Assembly: GCA_902798965.1 (NCBI GenBank)
Contig: CADBYS010000025.1
Coordinates: forward strand, 1 to 48,518
Origin: an uncultured Bacteroidales bacterium
GTDB lineage: Bacteria > Bacteroidota > Bacteroidia > Bacteroidales > Paludibacteraceae
Length of the DNA: 48,518 bases
Direction: 5' to 3'
Shown here: piece after piece, positions 1 through 11,000 of the stretch
How the letters are laid out: every line of letters begins with the position of its first letter
Numbering within the stretch: the stretch's first letter is position 1
Position numbers and translations under genes: made by a program
The notes under the pieces: generated by a model
Database searches by the model: none
Told to the model about the DNA's origin: nothing
Seen by the model: the letters and a program-made list of their open reading frames with translations, nothing else

Positions 1-1
1 G

Positions 2-2029
2 GCAGCTGCAGCCAGCGGTTCGTTTGATTTGAATATTAGCGGGCTGCCGGTAGGTGATTATACCTTGAAGATGGTTGCCAACTCCGAGCATTGCGTGAGC
101 GATACGGTAACTAAGGACTTCCATATTTATCCTATACCTACAGCAAGCATCGAGGGTATCGATAACCAGTGCGACTACGAGAACAGTACAACAGTAACGT
201 ATAAGACGACGGATGCCACGACATACAAGTATTACATTGTAGGTCAGACAACGTTGTCAGCAGCCAAGACGGCAGTGGCAAGCGGCACGTTCACGCTTGA
301 TATCAGCAGTCTGAATGCGGGCACATACACCTTGAAGTTGGTTGCCAATTCCGACCATTGCGTAAGTGATACGGTAAGCGAGACATTCACTGTTTATCCG
401 AAGCCTACTGCAAGCATCGAGAGTATTGACAATCAATGCGACTACGAGACGAGCACCACGGTAAGTTACAAGACAACGGATGCCACGACCTACAAGTATT
501 ACATTGTAGGTAAGACGGCCTTGTCGGCAGCACAGACAGCTGCTGCAAGCGGAACATTCTCGCTTGATATCAGTAGTCTGAGTGCAGGCACTTACACCTT
601 GAAGTTGGTTGCCAACTCCGCCAACTGTGTGAGCGATACGGCAACTAAGACATTCACCGTTTATCCCAAGCCCGAGGCAACGATCGCAAGTATCGATAAC
701 CAGTGCGACTATGTAAATAGCACGACGGTAAGTTATACCACGAAGGATGCTACGACGTACAAGTACTACATTGTAGGTCAAACGGGCTTGTCCGAAGCCA
801 AGACGGCCGTAACGAGCGGCACGTTCACGCTTGATATCAGCAGTCTGGATGCAGGTACGTATACCTTGAAGCTGGTTGCTAATTCGGCCAACTGCGTAAG
901 CGATACGGCAAGTGAGACATTCACGGTTTATCCCAAACCGACCGCAAGCATCGAGAGCATTGACAACCAGTGCGACTACGAGACGAGCACCACTGTTACC
1001 TATAAGACAACGGATGCTACCACGTACAAGTATTACATTGTAGGCAAGACGGCATTGTCCGGAGCCAAGACGGCTGCCGCCAGCGGAACGTTTACGCTTG
1101 ATATCAGCAGTCTGAGTGCAGGCACTTACACCTTGAAGTTAGTTGCCAACTCAGCAAACTGCGTGAGTGATACAGTAAGTGCGACGTTCACCGTTTATCC
1201 GAAACCTGCAGCAACAATCGTAGGCATCGATAACCAATGCGACTACGAGACAAGTACAACGGTAACGTTTACAACGAAGGATGCATCAACGTACAAGTAT
1301 TATATCGTAGGCCAGACGGCATTGTCAGCGGAGCAGACTGCTTCGGAGAGCGGTGCGTTTGCCTTGGATATCAGCAGTCTGAATGCAGGTACTTACACCT
1401 TGAAGTTGGTTGCCAACTCAGCCAACTGCGTGAGTGATACAGCAACTAAGTCGTTCACCGTTTATCCCAAGCCTGAGGCAACGATCGCAAGCATCGATAA
1501 CCAATGCGATTACGAGAACAGTACTACGGTAACGTACACGACGAAGGATGCTTCTACGTACAAGTATTACATTGTAGGTCAAACGGCATTGTCCGAAGCC
1601 AAGGCGGCTGTGGCAAGTGGAATATTCACTCTTGATATCAGTAGTCTAAATGCGGGCACTTATACCTTGAAGCTGGTTGCCAACTCGGCAAACTGCGTAA
1701 GTGATACGGCAAGTGAGACGTTCACCGTTTATCCGAAACCGACAGCAAGTATCGAGAGCATTGACAACCAATGCGACTACGAGACGAGCACTACGGTAAG
1801 TTACAAGACGACGGATGCCACAACGTACAAGTATTATATAGTAGGTCAGACGGTCTTGTCGGCAGCGCAGACAGCTGCTGCAAGCGGCACATTCTCGCTT
1901 GATATCAGCGGTCTGGATGCCGGCACATATACCTTGAAGCTGGTTGCCAACTCGGCTAACTGCGTAAGCGATACGGTAAGTAAGACGTTCACCATCCATC
2001 CTGTACCGACCTTGACCATCCAACCGCTT
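2..2029 (+). repeat. 267-bp tandem repeat array encoding an 89-residue module
   Basis: The codon for Asp/Asn before 'QCDY' recurs at 161, 428, 695, 962, 1229, 1496 and 1763, exactly 267 bp apart each time. The array therefore has seven full units plus the last ~53 residues of an eighth at the left edge. Units are highly similar in protein and DNA, and differences are mostly silent or conservative. The array probably continues upstream of the window. It lies inside the first giant gene and never breaks frame. Confidence 0.95.
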
Positions 2030-5000
2030 GGAACGATTTGTCAGGATTCGACGGAGGTAACGATATCGTTCAGTTCGACGCACGCCGATACGGTATTCTA
2101 CCGCATGGTGAATGCCGACAATATGTCGGTTGTAATCCCGCAAGACACGTTGGTTCCGAACACGGGTAAGGTAACCTTCGACCCGAGTGCAACGGGACTG
2201 AACATCACGGGTAAGTTCACCTTCTATGCAACGCCGAAGTCGGAGTTCGGTTGCGCGGGCGCAGAGCAGTCGTACACATTCTACGTCAACCCGCTGCCGA
2301 CGATTGTGCTGAATAGTGTGGATGCTATAACCTGCGAACAAGATTCGTTCGCTACGGTAACGTACACGGCGTCGACTAATGCGCGTACGTACGCGTACCT
2401 ATTAAAGAACAAGAACGGCGTAACCGTACGCGACTCGGCTGATCAAGTGATTGCCGCTCCGTACGACGGTACGCAGAAGACGTTCAAGATTGACCTGAGT
2501 AACCTGAAGGCTGATGGTAGTCCGTACACGCTGACGGCAGTGGCTACTTCGGATAGTTTGTGCCTGAGCGCGGTATCGAATACACTGAGCTTTGAGGTTA
2601 AACCCAAGCCGCAGATAAGCGAACTGCACGTGACCGACACCTGCTACAGCGCGACGAAGACGCGCCTGACGTTCAAGGTAAGCAACACGGATAACCCGAC
2701 GACCTACAGTTACAGCATTGTCGGCAAGACAAACTGGATTGAGGCAAGTGAGCAACCCGTTGCTGCCGCTGAGAATGATGTGCTGATTGACATTGATCCG
2801 ACCGCCTGGGGCGCAGGCACATATACCTTGCGCATCACGGCTAACTCGCCGACCTGCAAGAGCGATACGATTGATACAACATTTAAGATCAAGGCATTGC
2901 CGAGCGTAGGATTGCAAGTTAACGACACCTGTATCGGCGATTCGTACGTGACGGTTAAGTTCACGGACGGTCATAGCGACGACGCGGATGCACGTATCAT
3001 CAAACTGACATACAACCTGGAGCGCAACGGTGTGAACCTGTTTGCTGAGGATGAGGTAGTTACGGTAACGAGCGGAAAGGATACCTTCCATGTTCGCACC
3101 GACACCCTGATGGCAGCCACCTACACCTTGCACGTTACGCCGTACTCGTCGCATCCTTGCGAGGGTGTGACCGTATCGCCGACGTTCACCATCCATCCGC
3201 TGCCTGTGCTGGGCGACCTGACGCTCGATCCGAATCCTGTATGCGAGGGCACGGATACGCTGAAGGTAACGTTCACGCATTCGGGTGCTGCGAAGTATGT
3301 ATATGCATTGCATAAGCAGGGTAGCACGGCTGTTCTGCGCGCTGACACCGTTGCGCTGGCAGCCGACGGTACGGCAACAGCAGGTATAGCGTTGCGTAGT
3401 CCGGATATCATAGCTTACGAGCAGACGTACGATGTGGATGTGACCCTGATATCGGCTGCCACCTGCGTGACGAGCAAGACCGCATCGTTCTACTTGCACA
3501 AGAACCCTGTTGTCAGCTTGTTGCCTGCAACACAAGAGGCTTGCCAGCCGGTTAAGGAGGTGAAATTCAGTTATGTGAACGAAGGCGCTGATGTGCTGCA
3601 TTACGAGGTGCGCAACGCTGCTAACGTAGCCATCGTACCGCTCGCCGACAAGACCGGTCTGAACACCGCAGGCGATACAACGGCTTGGACGATAACGTTC
3701 ACTCAGCCGCTGGATTCGGGTATCTACACGATCCATGTAACGCCGGAGGATGACTATTGCGCCGGTGATGAGAAGACCATCACCTTCCGCGTGGATACAG
3801 TATTGCCGAGCGTGATCGATACAGCAATCTGCTTCGGCGAGACCTACGACTGGATCGTGACAGGCTGCAACGGTCAGCCGGATACACTGATGGTTGGCCT
3901 GAGCGCTACGACAAGTCAGTGGGATACGCTGTTCTGCGGCGAAGGCCACTGCAACAAAGTTTACGGATTGAACCTCACCGTTTATCCGGAATATGCCGCC
4001 GAGGATGCGCCGCACACCATCTGTGCTAACGAGATATGGACTTGGCGCGGGCTGAGCATCAGCGCGCCGGGTGCGTACGAAGCACGCGTGGAGGGTGTTG
4101 TAGATGTACGCGGCGACGGAACGTTCTATTGCGATTCGGTTTACCGCATCACCGTGGATCAGATCATACCCGAACTGAAGACAACGGCACAGAGCGTTTG
4201 CTACGGCGAGCCGGTAGTATTCAACGGCAAGACTTACGACAACCTCGCTCCGGGCAAGACCATACTGCGCGATACAATACTCAGTGAGGGAGGTTGCGAC
4301 TCCGTATATCTGCAGTTGGCAGTGACGGTAGGTAAGCGCTATTACGACTCGACGAGCGTTGTGGCTTGCGACAGCTACCTATGGGATGTGACAGGCTTGA
4401 CCTACACGGCGTCGGGTATCTACCGCGATGAGCAGGCAAGTGTCAACGGCTGCGATTCGGTACATGTACTGAACCTTATGGTTAGCGAGTCGTACGAGTT
4501 CTACGAGACCTATGATATACTGGATACCGAACTGCCGTTCACCGCACATGAGGTGACCTACAAGGCAGCGGGCGTATATGACCACAACTTCAAGTCGACA
4601 GGCGGTTGCGACAGCACGTATCATATCACCATCAACACGCACGAGCGTGTATGGCCTAAGGATACCTTGCATCAGCCTATCTGCGACAGCGATGCACCGT
4701 TCACCTGGTATCGCGACGGACAAGACTACAGTCAGAGCGGCTGGTACAGCCAGAAGACGAGCGACTCGATACACGTTCTGCACCTGACGGTGAACAAGAC
4801 CTATCACGATACGGCGTACGTCAAGGCGTGCGACAGTTACGCGTGGGAAGGTTCGACATACACCGCTTCGGGCACATATTCGAAGCAGGCAACCTCGAGT
4901 TGCGGTTGCGACAGCACGAAGGTTCTTGTACTGACGCTGAGCCAAAGCACGGCAAGCACGGAGAACCACACCGTTTGCCAGCACGAGTTGGTAAGCATCG

Positions 5001-8000
5001 GTAACCGCACGTATGTAGCGATGGGCGACTCGACCTTCACGCAAACCTTGCGTAATGCTGCGGGTTGCGACTCCGTAATCACGTACAACGTGACGATAGA
5101 GAAACGTGGTTATGCGGCAGTGGAGACGGATGCCTTCTGCGAGGGTACGAACTATGTATGGAACGTGAACGGTCATACGCACACCTATAATAAGGCCGGC
5201 ACGTACTACGACACTCTGTTCCACGCGAGCGGCTGTGTTGATACGATCTACACGTTGACGTTGACTGCCAAACCGCAATACCTGGAGCATGAAGATGTGG
5301 AGGTTTCCGAGTTGGCATTGCCGTACACCTGGTTAGGCCATAAGGACTACACCGGTTTGGCAGATACGCTGCTGCGCGTGAACGGCGATTACTACGACAC
5401 GCTGACTACAGTGAGCGGTTGCGACAGCGTACACCACATCCACTTCCACGTCAACTTCGTACAGCGCGACACCACGTCGGCTACAGGTTGCGACAGCGTG
5501 AAGTGGAACGACAGGTACTATACCGAGACAGGTCTGTACTCCGATACGCTGTTCAGCAACACCGCCCACACGCTTTACGACACGATACACTTCTGCGACA
5601 TCACGGTTAAGCGTTCGTATCTGGAGTTGGAGACTGAGTTCACCATCTGCTCCAACGAGACGATCAACTGGCACGGACAGAACTATATCAACCTGCCGGC
5701 CGGCGACACAACGCTGACGTATGCCGTGACGGGTGCGAACGGCTGTGACTCGACGCACAAGGTACAGGTACATGTGATGCCTTCGTACCGGATTGAGGAG
5801 ACGGCTGTAGAGGTTTGCCCGAGTGAATTGCCGTACAACTGGAAGGGACAATTGCTGACCGCTACGGGCACGTACACCGATGAGCATCGCAGCGTATCGG
5901 ATTGCGACTCCGTACATGTGCTGCAGTTCACGGTTAAGCCGGTTACTGCGCCGACTACGGAGAGCGTGACGATATGCGAGGGTAGGACATACGAATGGAT
6001 CAAGGGTGCTGACACGCTGCTGACCATCCATACCAACAAGGCAGGTACGTATCCGTACTATCACTGGTACTTGCCGGAGGGTGAGTGCGACTCGACCTAC
6101 CATCGATTGGATATGACGGTTAATGCGCACGACGCAGTGATCCTGACGGATACAGCGATCTGCTACGGTGAGTCGTTCGACTGGATTGTAACAGGTTGCA
6201 ACGGTCAGCCGGATACGCTGATGCGCGGATTGACCGAATCGACGCACCAGACGCAATCGCTGCCGTGCAACGATGACGACCTGACCGTTTGCGATCCGAT
6301 ATACGAACTCAAACTCACCGTATATCCGGAGTATGCAGCCGTGGATGAGCCGCACACCATCTGTGCTAACGAGACGTGGACTTGGCGCGGGCTGAGCATC
6401 AGCGCGCCGGGTGAGTACGTAGCACGGGTAGAGGATGCAGTGGATGTACGCGGCGACGGCACGTTACTCTGCGATTCGGTTTACCGCATCACCGTGGATC
6501 AGATCGTACCGCAGTCCATGAGCAGCTCGAAGAAGATATGCTACGGTCAGTCGGTAATCTTCAACGGCAAGACGTATTCCGACTTCGTAGTAGGCAACAA
6601 TGTGCTGCTCGACACGATTCCTACGGTTGACGGTTGCGATAGCATATATCTGCGTATGGATGTGACGATGGATGCGTACCACTACGACTCCGTGACAGTA
6701 AGCTCTTGCGACGAATATACCTGGGATCTGAACGGACAACGTTACACCACATCGGGTATCTACCGCGAAGTGCTGAGCACGGCCGACAATTGTGATGACA
6801 TCCATGTGCTGAACCTGACCATCTATCCGTCGTACGACATCTACGAGACGTACGATATATTGGAAACCAAGTTGCCGTTCACCGTACATCAGTTGACCTA
6901 CACGGCAGCGGGTGAATATGAGCACACCTTCAAGTCGGTAGGCGGTTGCGACAGTACGTATCACATCACGATCAACACGCACGAACTGATTCTGCCGCGT
7001 GATACAATGGCTAAGGTTATCTGCGAGAGCGAAGCACCGTTCACCTGGTATCGCAACGGACAGAACTACAGCAACAGCGGCACGTACAGCGTGACGACCA
7101 CGGATTCGATCCACGAACTGCACCTGACGGTGAACAAGACGTACCGCGATACGGCAACCGTTAAGGCTTGCGGCAGCTACACCTGGCACGGCAAGGAATA
7201 CACGGCTTCGGGCACTTATACCAAGCCTGATGTGACCGCTTGCGGTTGCGACAGTACGGAAGTGCTGGTACTGACCATCGGTCAGCCGACGAGTGCTACG
7301 GCAAATGTGACGGCTTGTGCCGGTGAGCTGACTACCGTTGGCACACGTACGTTTGTGGCTACGGCTAACGAGACCTTCACCGATACCCTCAAGAACGTAG
7401 CGGGCTGCGACTCCGTTGTAACCTACAACTTGACCGTCACGCCGCATACGGAGGAGACGCCTGTGCTCGATACCTTCTGCTTAGGTACAAGCTATGTATG
7501 GAACATCAACGGTCATACGTACAGCTTCGAGGTAGGCGGCACGTACCGCGACACCGTATTCGATGCCGACGGTTGCGCAACCACCATCTCTACGCTTGAG
7601 TTGACCGCCAAACCGTCGTACAAGATTGAAGAGCCTGACGTGGAGGTTGCCGAATACGCATTGCCATACACCTGGGTAGGACATAAGGATTACACCGGTT
7701 TGGCCGACTCGCTGCTGACCGTGAATGGTGATTACTACGACTCGCTGCTCACGCAAGCGGGTTGCGACAGTATCCATCACATCCACTTCCATGTGGGCTT
7801 CGTAACGCGCGATACGGTAACGCTCGAGGGCTGCGACAGCGTGCTCTGGAACGGAACATACTACAAGCTGAGCGGTCTGTACTCCGATACCGTATTTACC
7901 GATGCACCGACGAACAAGAATTACGATGTTATCCACTTCGGTAAGTTGACCGTCAACCATCGCTTCGACGAGGTAGAGACAGCGTTCACCACGTGCAGCA

Positions 8001-11000
8001 ACGAGACGTTCGTATGGCACGGCGTGACCTACGCTAATCTGCCGGCAGGCGATACGACGCTCGTACATGCCGAGACGGATGTTCACGGTTGTGACTCGAC
8101 ATACAAGGTACTGGTACACGTGATGCCGGCTATGACCGACGAGGCAAGTTACGATGCTTGCCCGAGCGAGTTGCCGTACAACTGGCACGGTCAGTTGCTG
8201 ACCACCGCCGGTACGTACACCGATTCGCTCATCTCGCCGCGCGGCTGTGATTCGGTATTCGTGCTGCATTTCACGGTTCAGACAGTCAGCCAGCCGGATA
8301 CGCTGATCGACACCTTGTGCCAGGGCGAAACGAAGCAGTGGTACGATCTGAGCATCACTGCCACGATACCGGGTGAGTACACCTACTACCAATGGTACAC
8401 GCCTGACGGCGAGTGCGACTCGACTTACCATCGCCTGAATGTGACGGTTGGTGAGACGTACGAGGTAGGCAGTGACACCACGGTACATCTATGCTACGGT
8501 GATAGTTACTACTGGTACGGTGATACACGTACCGTACCGAACGAATCGGCATACTACGTGGATGATCATACGTACACCAGGATCTTCGATACGATCAAGA
8601 ACACTGTATTGGGTTGCGACTCGCTGTCGGCATCGTTGACGCTGATCATGCATATGCCGTACGAGGTTGAGGATACGCGCACCGTTTGCGACTCGCTCGT
8701 ATGGGAAGGCAAGACGCAAACCGAGTCGGGTACGTATGTTGATACTTTGCATACCGTCTTCGGTTGTGACAGTATCGTGACGATGCACCTGACTGTATTG
8801 CACAGTGCTACGAAACATATTACTATCGATACCTGCGAGTGGTACTACTGGCCGATTAGCGGTGAGCGGTACTTCCAATCCACGCACGAGGAGGTTCATC
8901 GTCCGCAGCTGGGTGAGTACTGCGACAGCGTATATGTACTCGACCTGACTATCCGTGAACGTTCGCGTGATACGGTTACCTTGTATCGCTGCGATTCGAT
9001 GTTCTGGGCAACCTCGGGCAAGTGGTACAAACAGGATGTGATCGACTCGGTAGTGATCAGCCAAGGCGCAGCCAACGGTTGTGACCGCGTATCGTACCTC
9101 GATCTGCACATCCAACCTACCAAGCGCGTTAACCGCGATACCACGGGTTGCGTATTCTTTGACTGGAAGGGTGTGACCTACACGGATGATACCGTGCTGG
9201 CCGATACGGTTAAGTACGGCGAGTGCAACTGCGACAGCATCACGCTGTGGCACCTGAGCATCCACCAGCCGTCGGCTAACAGGTACGACACGATCGAGCG
9301 TTGCCGTGTATTCGACGAGGGCGGCAGGTACTACACCGTAACCACCGACGATACGATACCCGGAGTGAACATGTACGGTTGCGACAGTCTGTTGATACGT
9401 CATATCGTGATCCACCATCCGGATACGATCTACGACACCGTAACAACATGTAACACGTACACGCGCTATGCCGGAACGGATTATGAGCGCACGTACGGTT
9501 TCTCGCAAGACATAGAGATCGACGACTTCGTTTGCGACTCCGTGATCATGCTGCACCTCACGCTCAACCACGACAAGGATACGGCTCTGTTCGTAACAGC
9601 ATGGGATACCTACAACTGGCACGGCAAGACGTTCACCGAGTCAACGGTTGTGACGGATACTGTACCGACTGCGGAAGGTTGCGACAGCATCATAACGCTG
9701 AATCTGATTCTCAACAGTTCGCTGGATACGGTAGAGACGCAAGTGGCTTGCGAGACGTTCTACTGGCCGTGGAAGGATACAACATACACCGAGACGATAA
9801 TCGACACGCTGACCAAACGTATTGACGTAGGTCTGAGTACCGAGCGCGACTCGACACGTATCCTGAACCTGACCATCGACACCACGCGCTATACCGCCTT
9901 CGACACGGCTGTATGCTATGCATGCGTATGGCACGGAGTAGAGTACAAGAGCGATACGACCGTATGGTACCAAGTACCGGGTATCTGCCAAAGCTACGAC
10001 ACGATGCACCTGCGCGTATATCACGAGATCACGGTTGAGCACTACGATACGGCTTGCGATGTGATGACCATGTACGGTGAGTCGTTCTACCGCGATACGA
10101 CCATCACGCGTCTGCTGCAATCCACGCAGGGCTGTGACTCCACGGTTAACTACCACATCACGATCAGTCACCGCACGGCTCACACCGTACGCGTGGATAC
10201 CTGCGGCAGCTACCTGTGGGAGGGTACGACGTACACCTCATCGGGTAAGTACACCAAGGTGCTCACGGGTTCGATGGGTTGCGACAGTGTGGTAACGCTC
10301 GTGCTGAGTATACGCCGCTCGTACAACCATGAGTTCAACGTGACCAGTTGCAGCAGTCCGTACATTTGGGACGGTATGCGCTGCGACACCACAGGCGACT
10401 GGACGAGGACATATACCTCTGCCGGCGGTTGCGACAGTACGGTTACTATCCACCTGTCGTTGCCGGGCGCTATTGTCAGCGGCGCTACGCTGGATACAAC
10501 AGTTTGCGACAACCTGTTCTGGCATGGTAAGTTGTACTCCGCTGCCGGCGAATATGCCGATACGTTGACCTCGGCAGTCACGGGTTGCGACAGCGTCGTA
10601 TGGCTGTATCTGCACATTGCCGACAAGCCTACGGGTGAGTTTAGCGACTCGGCTCGTGCGGCGTACACATGGCGCGGCGAGACCTACTACGTATCCGGCG
10701 ATTATGTACAGGCATTGCCGACCGCAGGTTGCGACAGTCTCGTCACCTTGCACCTGACGATCCTCAATCCTGTAAGTGTCACCGAGATAGCCGATACCGC
10801 TTGCGATATGTACACCTGGGATGCTGAGACCTTCTATCAGTCGGGCACGTACACGCGTAACTTCCCGACTGTTGACGGCCGTGACTCGATTGTAACCTTG
10901 TCGCTGGTAATCAACCACGATACGACGGTATATATCACCGACCAGCTCTGTGATTCCGTTGTATGGAACGGTGAGACCTACTATGAGACCGGTACATACA

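Noticed and set aside
2-2029. Possible assembly error creating the 267-bp array
   Set aside because: Each unit carries its own substitutions and the frame stays intact, so the copies are real; only the total copy number remains uncertain.
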